Source: Persicaria tinctoria
Taxonomy: Eukaryota; Streptophyta; Magnoliopsida; Caryophyllales; Polygonaceae
Reading direction: 5' to 3'
Assembly: GCA_037127255.1 (NCBI GenBank)
Contig: JBANSL010000018.1
Coordinates: 18,015,175-18,079,174 of the forward strand
DNA: 64,000 bases
Shown here: positions 9,811 to 21,694 of the stretch, piece by piece
Position numbering within the stretch: the stretch's first letter is position 1
Layout: the number at the start of each line of letters is the position of its first letter
Translations under genes and position numbers: made by a program
Notes under the pieces: model-generated
What the model saw: the letters and a program-made list of their open reading frames with translations, nothing else
Databases searched by the model: none
What the model was told of the DNA's origin: nothing

Positions 9811-11448
9811 ATGCTTCAGAAGCTCAATGTCACCATCCCCTTCACAAAAGCTCTTAATGAAATGCCATCCTATGTCAAGTTCCTGAAGGAGATTCTGAGC
9901 AAAAAGCGGTCAATGGCTGAGATTACAGAGGAGTGCAGCCATTTGGAAATACTGGAGAAGAGGCCAGATCCAGGTAAGTTTGCTATAACCATTGGATTTG
10001 GTCCATATAAAATTAATGCCTTATGTGATCTTGGAGCTAGTGTGAGTATAATGCCTTTAACAATTTGGTCCAAGATTAAGATAGTTGCCCTAGAGCCTGT
10101 GGATGCTAGACTTTACATGGCCAATAACACGGTGGTCATTCCAACAGGCATGGTGGACAATGTGCCAGTACAAGTAGGTAAATTCTTTGTCCCTGCTGAT
10201 TTCCTAGTTATTGATATGCAAGAAGATCCTGCTTGTCCAATTATTTTAGGAAGACCCTTCTTGGCGACGGTGGATGCCAACATAAGCGTAGGGAAAGGAG
10301 TGCTCACCTTCAACATCAGCGATGAGGTAATTGAGTATTCCTTTAATAAAACTGAAAGGCATACAGGTCGAATGGAAGAGGTCAAATCTATCTCAGCGGG
10401 CTACATCACTTGCGGGGAACCTAAAGTACGAAATATGACCCCTGAGGAACTGGAAAAAAGGGACATGGAGGCCCAGGTGGAGGAGATCATGGCAATCCTA
10501 AAGGAGAACACGGAAAATCCAATCGACACAAACCAAGGTATGTCGTTATGGACTAACTATTTTTCGGATGCCTTGACAGGAACTAAGTATGGGGTCAAGG
10601 TCGACCAAGACTCCTCGACATCGAGGACCCTAGTCGATCTCGACCAAACCAAGGAGCCTCCACCGGCACCAGCGTCATTGAGCAGCAACACAGAAGCTGA
10701 GGGTTACTCGAGATCGAGTACGGTACTCGATGTCGACCACCACTCTGCTGTCTCGGCTTCGCCTTCCTTGACGCTGAAACCACCAGACGAGCCAGGCTAC
10801 TCGATCTCGACCAGGCTTGTCGAGATCGACCACCACCAGGCTCCACCAGCTCCTGTTTCCTCGACGCTGAAACCACCAGACGAGCCAGGCTACTCGATCT
10901 CGACCAGGCTTGTCGAGATTAACCACCACCAGGCTCCACCAGCTCCTGTTTCCTCAACGCTGAAACCACCAGGAGTAGAACCCTACTCGAGATCGAGTAG
11001 TCCACTCGATGTCAACCAACCCTCGACTTCACCAGCTTCTGCATCCTCGAGCAGCCCACCACCAGAAATTGCACCTTCGTTGAGATCGACGAGCCCTAGT
11101 CGAGATCGACCAAACACTGTGGTTCCCGATTCCGTCTCTGCGAAGGTAAGCCAAGGTATGGATCTTTCTTCTCCTATTTCCATTAAAGATTTATCTATAC
11201 ATGGGAGAGGTTTGCCTTGGTATGTGCGATTATGCAGGATTTCCAATGATGAGCCCAAAGAGTATGAAGTTGGAGACAAGCTCTATGTCTCTAAATCAAA
11301 GGATAATTGGTTCCCTAATAAATTCAACAAGAAGCGGATGGGGCCTTTCGTGGTGAACAAGATCCATTCTGAAGGATTGCAGCTGATGGACAAGAATGGA
11401 GTCTTATTTGAGGCCCAGGCTACATGGGCCCTGCAGATGCCACCTTGA
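9811..11448 (+). CDS. pro: Retropepsin-like protease with long linker and integrase-C-terminus-like tail (element E)
   Basis: Open for 545 codons. The first Met is inside the polyprotein, not a native start. Residues 1-50 are the pre-protease segment (PFTKALNEMPSYVKFLKEIL). The aspartic protease has the active-site box LCDLGAS (D73) and the conserved PIILGRPFLA at about 143-152. A 31-residue tandem repeat (PPDEPGYSIST... with VEIDHH) covers about 324-385. The tail at 484-535 has YEVGDKLYV, then a P/K-rich stretch, then GPFVVNKI (GPF 511-513). This matches the pattern of the GPF/Y module at the C-terminus of gypsy integrases; I infer a fusion left by deletion of RT, RNase H and most of integrase. 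B, P and L lack this tail. It could have served as an active protease, but the broken gag upstream makes in-frame expression from this copy unlikely. Confidence 0.8.
   Translation: MLQKLNVTIPFTKALNEMPSYVKFLKEILSKKRSMAEITEECSHLEILEKRPDPGKFAITIGFGPYKINALCDLGASVSIMPLTIWSKIKIVALEPVDARLYMANNTVVIPTGMVDNVPVQVGKFFVPADFLVIDMQEDPACPIILGRPFLATVDANISVGKGVLTFNISDEVIEYSFNKTERHTGRMEEVKSISAGYITCGEPKVRNMTPEELEKRDMEAQVEEIMAILKENTENPIDTNQGMSLWTNYFSDALTGTKYGVKVDQDSSTSRTLVDLDQTKEPPPAPASLSSNTEAEGYSRSSTVLDVDHHSAVSASPSLTLKPPDEPGYSISTRLVEIDHHQAPPAPVSSTLKPPDEPGYSISTRLVEINHHQAPPAPVSSTLKPPGVEPYSRSSSPLDVNQPSTSPASASSSSPPPEIAPSLRSTSPSRDRPNTVVPDSVSAKVSQGMDLSSPISIKDLSIHGRGLPWYVRLCRISNDEPKEYEVGDKLYVSKSKDNWFPNKFNKKRMGPFVVNKIHSEGLQLMDKNGVLFEAQATWALQMPP
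10771..10972 (+). repeat. 93-bp tandem repeat in E's coding linker
   Basis: ACGCTGAAACCACCAG recurs at 10771, 10864 and 10957, an exact 93 bp period. There are about 2.2 units, each 31 codons long, so the frame is kept. Each full unit contains one TCGATCTCGA and one TCGAGAT[C/T] dyad. Confidence 0.9.
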
Positions 11449-12945
11449 GCATAAATGGAAAAAGTCGGCCTAGCGACTATAAAATCTAGAGCGTGTACAT
11501 AGACTTTTAATTTTGGACCTTTTAAGGCTTTGTTGCTTTTGTTTTTGTTTTTGGAACTTTTTAGTTTTTCTATTATTGGGTATATGTCTTCTACACTTTT
11601 CAGGTCCATGGATAGATGCAAGCTAAAAAAGGACTCGGCTCAGGCATTTTAACTCGATATTATGAAGCCCCTGCACATCTGTCTAGTGAGTTTCTTTCTT
11701 TACCCTTGTTTTTATACAGTGAGGACACTGTAATGTTTAAGTATGGGGTGGGGGAAGGGCTTACTTTATGCATATTTTCCATATTTGACATTTTGTGTGC
11801 ACATTTAGAATTTATTTCTTTGAATTGCTACATGGCTATTTTGGAATGCATTATTGATTTATGTGCTTATATATGCATGTTTTCCAAAAATTTGAGAAAA
11901 ATGACCCCCATTGAATTTTTTGAATAAATGTCATGGAAGCTTTATTGAACTCGACGATGCAAAATTGGATTCATTAGAGATATATCATGAAATTGCCTAG
12001 TAAAGGGAAGTCACAATGAAGTGCATATCTTATTGAAAACCATGAAAGGAGGTAAAAATTTGAAGTTGCTTTTGACATGTTGCATGATAAGAGGATGGAG
12101 GACTTTATATTTCCATATAATGCTCATTATTTAAATCCTAGCCTTACCTATGCTTATGCATCACAGAAGCCATATTATGCCTTATTTCATATATTGCTCC
12201 ACATGATCTAAATATTGCCATTCTTTGCCTTATCCGGGGATTATGTTGAGAATGATGTTACATTATGGAGATTATCATATGGTATTTGTGTTGTTATCAT
12301 TATTGGAGTTTGGCGGGAAATTGTTTGAAATATATGGAAATTTTAATGAGTGAAAGAAAATCCAATCACCTCAGGAGATAAAGGTAGATTGACCATGCTC
12401 TCTGAGATAATAGTTTGGAGAGATGGGACACATTGTGAGGAGTCCAAAGCACTAAGTATCCGGGGCCATTCATGACACCCATGTTTGCGACTCGCGAGAA
12501 GGCAGTGCTGAGGTCAGAGAGGTAAAAGCATTATTATGGATAAAAGCATTATGAAAGGTGATGAATCTCAAAGAGAAGGAATGTGGAAATTCAAGTTTGG
12601 AAATACTCCATTTCCCCAGATCAAAAACACCACATTGCCAAAAATTGCCCACCTTTAGCCTTTTACCAAATCTACTCCTTATTTGAGCTTAAATTGAAGT
12701 CCTCTTGATTATTGATGCTTTGTCACATAAATTGTTTTTTTGGCATAACCCTCCTTTTGTGAGTAGATGTTGCTTTTGTATATTTGCACATGCATGGATA
12801 TGTGACATAAGTACCTTTTCGAGGATGGTAATTGAGTGCAGGGTTATATAAGAATGAATCTAATATGTTCAGAGTTTTGATTTCTTCCCCTGAATGACAA
12901 TTAAAAGTATTTCTTGAGGACAAGCAAGCTTAAGTATGGGGTGTT
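11449..12945 (+). other. Conserved noncoding 3' region of element E
   Basis: No ORF of note. It contains a purine box AAGTATGGGGTGGGGGAAGG (11739-11758). It also has long stretches nearly identical to B, C, P and H (for example GATGCAAAATTGGATTCATT at about 11955 and GCGACTCGCGAGAAGGC at about 12487). The ends of this region match across copies although it codes for nothing, which suggests a cis function such as packaging or plus-strand priming. Confidence 0.75.
12932..12945 (+). other. Polypurine tract of E
   Basis: AAGTATGGGGTGTT directly before the 3' LTR start TGTTGTGATC. It is preceded by GAGGACAAGCAAGCTT, as in B. Confidence 0.75.
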
Positions 12946-13736
12946 TGTTGTGATCCTAATCTGCCATGTTCTACAGTAACTTTTATACCTATTTCTGCAT
13001 ACATTTCATTCATTTGGGATAAGATAGTACAAAATCTATGTAGCTTATGTTTATTCGCCAAATTATGGAATCTACACCAATTTCTGTTTAAATTCGCAGA
13101 ATTCGAGACGTTTTACAGCAATTCTAAGGAAGGTCAGAAAAGCTCGGAAATCCACTACAGAAGTCCAAGGTCAAAGAAGCAGCGGAACCAATCGAATCAA
13201 GCTAAGAGCCCAGGTTACTCGATCTCGAGTGGACCTTACTCGATCTCGACGAACATGTCCGAGCACAAGCCTTGTCGACTAAGAGCAGTGCCGAGAGCCA
13301 GATCAACCCGACCCTGGAAGACTACTCGATCTCGAGTACCACTAGTCGAGATCGACTACACCTCAGCACCACACCCGAAGTCGACAAAGTTGTGCCAAAC
13401 CGAGGATGAAGACGCTGAGCCAAACCCTACTCGATCTCGAGGAGATCTTGTCGAGGTCGAGTAGCCCAGAGCGCCTGTCCGAGTCCATGCCGAGGAGGAG
13501 TCCTCGACATCACCAGTCCGAGCATCCTCAACCACACCTCTACTCGATCTCGAGTTGCTTAGTCGAGATCGACGACGCCCAGGAGCCTTGTCCGAGCTTG
13601 TCGAGCAGAGCCACCCGAGAAGCCCAGCCAGACCAGGTCGATGACCACCCCTAGTCGAGATCGACGAGCCGCGTCCGAAGCCGCGTTACGCGGTTTGAGC
13701 AATCCTTGTCGAGTTGGGAGTCCTTGGAGCCGGGGG
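12946..13736 (+). repeat. Truncated 3' LTR of element E
   Basis: Nearly identical to 5939-6720 (LTR start, TCGATCTCGA array, GTTACGCGGTTTGAGC). It then breaks at GAGCCGGGGG, where the 5' LTR goes on with AGGTCGAGAAGGCC. One visible difference is a 12 bp duplication-type indel at CGAGCCGCGTCCGAAGCCGC. It lacks TATA, R and U5. Confidence 0.88.
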
Positions 13737-14398
13737 CTGTCGAGTTGCATTAATTGAAACAAAAGAAAGCTTACAAACCAATTGGTGCCAAATCCCGCTC
13801 TCGCTTCTCCAACCCCAATCGGCTCCAACTCTCTCTCTACTCTCTATGTAACTAATTGTGTATGAAATTGAATGAATAGAAATCAGCCCCTAAGGCTTTA
13901 TTTATAGGCTTCCTTCCAAGCCAATCTAGGAAAGAAACTTTATCTATATCTATTTCTATCTATCTATATCCTAAGATAAAGCATGGAAATAAAGGAAATA
14001 ATTCTCTAAAGGAAATTATATCTAAAGTAGATAAATATCTCTTCCTTCTTGATAGATCTTGATAGAATTTGGTCTTGTGGATGTCTCCATTGGACTTTGG
14101 ATAGAAACTTAACAAGAACTCGGATATGCTCGAAAATCGGCCACTGGGGTGTCACTCAATATCGAGTAAGGTCACTCGCTATCGACCTGATGTACTCCAG
14201 CCTCTTCTTCAGCAACTCGATCTTAGCTCCCAGGATGAATATCGACCACTTGATACTCGATATCGAGTAAGGTCACTCGATATCGACCTGCATGTTCTTT
14301 GCTCAGCTTCCTTTTTCGGTTCCTGGATCTTCACTTGATATGGGCCAACTCGATATCGACTTGAGGTGGTCGATATCGACCTTTCTGTGTCGACTCAG
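13737..14398 (-). repeat. LTR fragment F, left part (interrupted by C)
   Basis: This is a minus-strand LTR piece: leader and TATA (plus TATTTATA at 13899-13906), then U3 with TCGATATCGA dyads (14160-14385). It continues at 32315-32588 on the other side of element C. The target duplication is CTCAG (14394-14398) / CTCGG (32315-32319), one CpG-type mismatch. Its U5 side is cut at about 13737. Confidence 0.82.
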
Positions 14399-15073
14399 TG
14401 ATGTCCATGTTTTATGCCATGTTTCTGTGCTTATTTTAGCTCCTTGTTCTAAGTACTTTGCATATTTCGGGTTGGGAATATGTTGAATTTGTGTAATATA
14501 TGCTTATTTGCAAATTATAGAGGTTTACACAAGTTTTGGTTTAATATTGCAGGATTTGGAGCCATTCCGGGAAGAAACCAAAGAAGAGGTTCTACTCGAC
14601 TTCGACCAGGAGTTACTCGAAGTGGACTACGAGCTGAAGCAGACTTGATCGATGATAGAAGAAGAAGACAACTCAAGCACGAGCTGTACTCGAAGTCGAC
14701 TAGCTGTAGTCGACGTCGACCAGAACTGATTCACTACACGAGCTCGACGAGGAAAAGCACTCGACAAGCTGAAGAGTACTCGAAGTAGAGTACGAATCTA
14801 CTCGACGTCGACCAGGCTTGGTCGAAGTCGACTACCACCTGTTTGGGTCGTGAGCCTGTTGGGCCATTACGAGCATACTTGGGCACGAAGCAAGGCTGGA
14901 TCCAATCTGTTCTATCAAGATCTATCTATGGAAGAAGGATTTATCCACACTTGAAGATATTTTGTTATTTTCCCTTTTAGATAAATGTTCCCTTTATATC
15001 TAAGTTTTATCTTTAGTTTTAGATAGAGATTTATTTCCTTGATTAGAAAGGATTTAACATTATAAATAGAGCT

Positions 15074-17072
15074 TGTTGAACAAAAATGCGCGAATAATTG
15101 TAAAACATATTTTATTTAATTTTGTAGAATTTGAGTTCGACCCCTTTTGGTTATCCTCTTGATTCGAAGTTGTATCGACACCAAGACTTAAGTGGTTTTG
15201 GTGATTTGGGCTGCACCCGAATTTTAACGGGTTGCCTACGTATCTCTTGGAAGAGAATCAAACCTTACGTAGTTCAGAGTATTTGAATTGATTTTTATTT
15301 TTTGGTTTTGGTGATTGAACCCGACGAGCTTGAGCTTTTTGTCGGGTGTCCTACGTACCCGTTTGGAACGGGATCAAATCACCCGTAGTTCTTTTAAGGA
15401 CAAATTTAATTTAGGATGAGCGATTGAATCCAATATATATTAAATTTTAATATTGGACTTCCTACGTAACTCATAAAAGAGCATCAAGTCTTCACGTAGT
15501 TCTTTTCTAGAACCGTTTGAATCTGAGAAAATTTGATTTAGGCTTTTGACTCCGTTTTCTTTTTCCTCGTTTAGAAGTCAATTTTGTGACCGACCCACTG
15601 GAATAAACTTTTGAGTAGTGTTTTGAATAGACTTTTGCCAAGTTTCACCCTTGTTCTCTTAGAATTTGATGAACGATTTCAACGCAAATCTTGAACGGCT
15701 ATGATTTGAATAGCCTGATTATGTAGCAAGAGTAACTTGAGGATTCGTTTTGCTTGAAACTGAACAACAGATATGTTTGCTTTCCAACTTTGTTTCCCTT
15801 GGATTTGCTTGAATGTCTTGCAATTTGTCTGCTTGAATTCGTCGTTTAGTTTAGGAAAAATCCAAAGCGAAAGCTTGAGGGTTTGCAAGGGCGGGGTTTC
15901 GAGAATCAATTTTGGTAGCATATCGGCTTGATTTGGGGCAATTTGATGATTCCGAGACCCAGGCCACAAGCGAAAGCCTGCAAGGTTTGCAAGGGCCTAA
16001 GCCACGAGCGAAAGCTTGAGGGTTTGCAAGGGCGGGGTTTCGAGAATCAATAGGAATCCCCACGCATAGAGGGAGAGCTACCTTGTTGGCTCTCTTCTTC
16101 CTTTCTTTCTTGAGACGTGTGTTTGGTTTTCTGCAGCCTTTCTTTTCTTTTGCCGTGTGTTATGTGTTTTTTTTTTGCGTGTGTGCTCCTCCTTTCTTTA
16201 ACCCTAGTCCTAGCCTCTTTTATAGAGAGGAGGAGGAAGCCCAGGATAAGCTTGTTTCCTTATAGGATATATTTTTTTCCTTTAAGATAATATTTTATGG
16301 ATGATTTGTTTGTTCCTTTTTAAGACAAAATCTCCTTTCAAGAGATCACACACATATTCACCCGCACAAGTCTTCATCTCTGACCTTTTTCCTACTGCTG
16401 ACTTCCCTTTCTTTTTTATTTATAGATATGGATAGATTATTTTATTTATCTACTCATTTATCTATTTAACAGATTTCTTTTGGGTAGCCACGTGCTTGTG
16501 AGAATGATGAAATTGAAGAGGCGGGGCTTGCTTTGGGCTGCCCTCTAGTTTGAAAGGCCCACGTGAAGACAAATCTCATATCTCTGCTGATTGCCTGATT
16601 CCTTTTAGCCATCTATTTATTTATTTTACCAATTTTCTTTTCTCAACAATATTTTACATCTTTTTGATGTTGATTATCTTCACCCATTAATTGCTTACTT
16701 ATTTTTCAGCAATGGGCCGAGCCACTGTTCTACTCCTGCAGATTTGAACAAAGAGTCGAGCCAGCGTTGAATTCTCGAGAAACTCGCCACCAAGTGACGG
16801 ATTTGCGCTCGACAGATCAACTTTTATTATTATTTTATTGTATGCTCAACTGCTGTATTAAACTTATATACTACAGTTATGAGCTTCTAGCACGCTAAAA
16901 TGGTGTATTTGATATGTAACACATTTTGCGCACTCTTTACTTGTTTGTAATTGTTGTTAACCAACTCGTATTCGTGTTTAATATATAAAGCATCACATGA
17001 AATCTTTCTCGACAACAATTTCATGAGCTCACATGATAATGTTTAAGTAAATATGAAATTTACTCCCAAACA
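15074..17072 (+). repeat. Solo LTR S of a different LTR family
   Basis: It runs from TGTTGAAC to CCCAAACA, 1,999 bp. It is absent from the 3' LTR of C, which reads straight from TATAAATAGAGC to AGGGCT. Flanks are GAGCT (15069-15073) and GGGCT (17073-17077), one mismatch, with about 9 bp of C missing at the left junction. It has three diverged copies of a block with CCTACGTA ... CGTAGTTC (15230-15500). No ORF of note. The orientation is uncertain, since neither PBS nor PPT is present. Confidence 0.72.
15868..16051 (+). repeat. Direct repeat inside solo LTR S
   Basis: A block of about 43 bp (CGAAAGCTTGAGGGTTTGCA to CGAGAATCAA) is present at about 15868-15910 and 16008-16051. A shorter variant (CGAAAGCCTGCAAGG) lies between them. 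Confidence 0.8.
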
Positions 17073-17981
17073 GGGCTGATTTTATCAATCATTCAATCTT
17101 AGATACATTCGAAAGTAAGTAGGAGAGAGAGAGCGAGTGGCCAAGAGGAGTTTTGTGAAGCGAGAGCGGAATTGGCTTCTTTTGGTTGTAAGCTCTGTTT
17201 GGTTTATTTTAATGCAATTTAGTTTCTTTTTATTATTGATGTCTTTACTTATGATGAAGCGCGAGTAGTTCACCCACTTCTAGGGTCGGGGTGAGCCCGA
17301 CGATAGCCAAGCGTGTTTGAGGTAAAGATTCGACTTTTATTGTGATTTGATCATCGTACTACCTTTTATGTGTTTATTGCCTATTTAATAGAGATTCAGG
17401 TTAACAACTTGGATTATAAACATAAAATTGGTAGATACAATTAGGGTTTCTTGAGAAAGTTGTCTAATTGTTGGAAAAGGAGAAAGCTCAATCATTTGAT
17501 GTGATTGCATGATTATTTCTTTATCCTTGCCTTATACATGTTTGGTTATCTTTATTGCAAACCCCGATCTTGGAAGTCCTTTATCTTATTGAGTTTAGTT
17601 TCATCCGTTTCGTGTTTGTCTCGTTGCGAATTTGCGATTTTAGTTTCTGTTTTACTCGAATTCGACCAGAGCGTAGTCGACGTCAAGTAGGATTTGGTCG
17701 ACATCGAGTACCCTTTTGTGTTTCTGCGCTTGCTTGTTCTGTTTTTTAGTTTTTCTACTCGACTGAGTGGTCGACGTCGAGTAAGTCTACTCGAAGTCGA
17801 GTACTTCCTGAAGTCGACGTGAGTTCTGCTGCTACCTGGGATCGCTGACCTGCTTCCTCGTGGATCGATCCTGACTTCCCACTGCTGCATCAGGAGGGGG
17901 TCTTGTAATTATTTGCGTGGGCAGAATTTGGTTTGATCTATTGCTTTATATTTTGAACTCGATTTCCTCCTTACAACAAAT

Positions 17982-17999
17982 TGGCGTCGTTGCCGGGGA
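17982..17999 (+). other. Primer-binding site of C (tRNA-Asp, one mismatch)
   Basis: TGGCGTCGTTGCCGGGGA, with C to T at a CpG relative to the perfect site, three bases after the LTR end. Confidence 0.88.
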
Positions 18000-18062
18000 A
18001 GCTATCATTCGTGCCTTAGGTAGTTAGATCTCACGTTTTCTTTGAGATTCTTTTACAGGTGT

Positions 18063-19678
<1,616 letters not shown>

Positions 19679-20688
19679 TGTTGTGAGCTGAATTTGCCAT
19701 ATTTTACAGTAACTTTAATATCGTTTTCTGCATACTTTGCATATATTTGGGTTGGCTAGTACAGAATCTATATAGTTTATGTTTATTTGCCAAATTATGG
19801 AATCTACATCAGTTTCTGTTTAAATTTGCAGAATTCGAGACGTTTTACAGCAACTCTAAGAAAAGTCAGAAAAGCTCGGAAAACCACTACAGAAGTCCAA
19901 GGTCAAAGAAGCAGCGGAACCAAGCAAATCAAGCTGAGAGCCCAGGCTACTCGATCTCGAGTAAGCCCTACTCGATCTAGACGAGCATGTCCGAGCACAG
20001 GCCTTGTCGACTAGGAGCCAGACCAACCCAACTCCGGAGCTCTACTCGATCTCGACAAGCACTAGTCGAGGTCGACGACACCTCAGCGCCACGCCCGGAG
20101 TTGACGAGAAGAAGAGCTGGTCGACAAGCCGAGGACGACCAGGCGGCACTCGCTGCCAGCGAATCAATTCGCTACAGCGGACCGCTCGCTGCCGCGGAAA
20201 ATCTCGCTGCCAGCGGGATGCATCAAGCCGACGGAAAAGCCTACTCGCTCCAGCCGAAGGGACAACTCGCGGAAGCGGAAGCGGAAAGGAAGACCCAACT
20301 CGATGTCGACAAGCCTTTGTCGAGGTCGACGAGACCCGTGAGCCAAGTCCGAGCCACATCGAGCACCAGCTAACCGAGACGATGAACCCGAGGAGCCAGT
20401 CGACAACGCTCCTACTCGATGTCGAGGACGCTCTAGTCGACATCGACGACGAATCCAGAAGCTGTTGACGTGGCTTGACGAATCCTACTCGGAGTTGAAG
20501 TCCTTGGAAGCCGAGGAGACCAAAATCTATCCGATTTTATCTACATGGAAGAGAGTTTTATCCACTTAAGACGTTTAGATATATTTAGATTTAATTCCTT
20601 TATTGCTTTTATTTATCATTAAGCTTTTAGATATAGTTTTAGATATAGATATAGATATTCTATCCTTGAGTAGCAAGGAATAGAAGGC

Positions 20689-20696
20689 TATAAATA
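20689..20696 (+). promoter_or_regulatory. TATA box of B's 5' LTR
   Basis: TATAAATA followed by AAGCCCATGAGGCTCAG; the same spacing is repeated in the 3' LTR at 27367-27374. Transcription would begin shortly downstream, before the purine-rich GGAGGGAGAGAGAAG leader. Confidence 0.75.
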
Positions 20697-21068
20697 AAGC
20701 CCATGAGGCTCAGTTTTAGATATTCAATTGGAGGGAGAGAGAAGTAGTTCCACAGAGACGATTTAGAAAGTTCAGAGGTTTTAGGGTTTTGGCAGTTTAC
20801 GAGAGTTGATTGCTAGGATTGTAAAGGGTTTGAATTTAGTTAATGCAAGTTATTTCTTTTCAATCAATGATGTCTGAGATTGCGATGAGGCGTGAGTAGT
20901 CCACCCACTTCTAGGGTTGGGGCGAGCCCGACGATAGCCATGCGTGCTTGAGGTAAAGATCTGACCTTTATCATGTTTTGAGCATTTTCCTACTTGTTTA
21001 TGTGTTTATTACCCGTCTAATGGAGATCCATGTTAACAACTTGGATTATAAACATAAAATCGGTAGAG

Positions 21069-21103
21069 ACAATTAGGGTTTCTTGAGAGAGTTGTCTAAT
21101 TGT
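21069..21103 (+). other. Potential RNA hairpin in U5 of B
   Basis: The arms ACAATTAG and CTAATTGT pair perfectly (8 bp) around 19 nt. The equivalent position in most LTRs here also pairs, with different arm sequences in E and K. Confidence 0.5.
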
Positions 21104-21694
21104 TGGAAAAGGCGAAAGCTTAGTCCTTTGATGCGATTTACATAATAAATTGTTTGGTTCCGCCTTATGCATGCCTGGTTATCGTTGTTGCAAACCCCAA
21201 TCTTGGAAGCCTTTTAAATTAAGTTTAGTTCGAAATCCCAAAGCCTTTGCATTTATTTTCTTTCGTTTTAATTTCTGTCTTACTCGAGATCGAATAGCAC
21301 TCGTCGATCTCGACTACTGATCTTCGACCAAGGTCGCTGTAGCTTCTGTGTGCAGGTGCTCGACGAGACGAAGCGAAGTCGACGAGGACTCTACTCGACA
21401 TCGAGTAGGCCTTGTCGATATCGACGAGCCCATGTGACTGCTGCTGCGCTGTGTTCGACTGTGCCTGACCCCTGTCGACTAACCCTTAGTCGAGGTCGAG
21501 TACCACTGTTGTCGACGTTCGTGAGATTTCACCGCTGCCTAGGATCCGCTGACACGCTTCCTCGTGGATCGATCCTGACTTCCCGCTGCTGCATCAGGAG
21601 GAGGTCTTGTAATTATTTGCAAGGGACGGAATCTGGTTTGCCTTATTTTATTTACATTATATTTTGCAACTCGATTTCCTCCTATACAACAAAT

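Larger units (their letters stand above)
5939..13736 (+). mobile_element. Element E: gag-pro LTR retrotransposon, 3' LTR truncated
   Basis: The order is a 2,017 bp 5' LTR, tRNA-Asp PBS, decayed gag, an open protease ORF with a long linker, about 1.5 kb of noncoding 3' sequence, a PPT, and the first 0.79 kb of the 3' LTR. The 3' LTR stops at about 13736, where it is joined to a minus-strand LTR fragment (F). No target-site duplication can therefore be tested. There is no RT, RNase H or complete integrase. Confidence 0.88.
14399..17978 (+). repeat. 5' LTR of element C (contains solo LTR S)
   Basis: It runs from TGATGTCCATG to ACAACA. Without S it is about 1.58 kb, against 1.72 kb for the 3' LTR. 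Dyads are of the TCGACGTCGA and TCGAAGTCGA type, both in U3 (14580-14835) and U5 (17655-17820). TATAAATA lies at 15061-15068, immediately upstream of the S insertion, so S separates the promoter from its leader. Confidence 0.85.
19679..21691 (+). repeat. 5' LTR of element B
   Basis: It runs from TGTTGTGAGC to ACAACA, 2,013 bp. U3 has TCGATCTCGA-type dyads (19948-20110 and 20300-20450), and between them a second dyad family, TCGCTGCCAGCGA-like (20149-20265). TATAAATA is at 20689-20696. The U5 hairpin is at 21069-21103, with more dyads at 21283-21505. Confidence 0.93.

Noticed and set aside
15679..15969. Minus-strand ORF of 96 codons in solo LTR S
   Set aside because: No domain; it overlaps the direct repeats of the LTR, and nothing supports translation.
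18000..18062. Short intron ending at the CAG just before the gag ATG
   Set aside because: All copies have (T)nCAGGTGTATG, resembling a splice acceptor, but the nearest GTAG-type donor leaves an intron of only about 40 nt. No better donor was identified.
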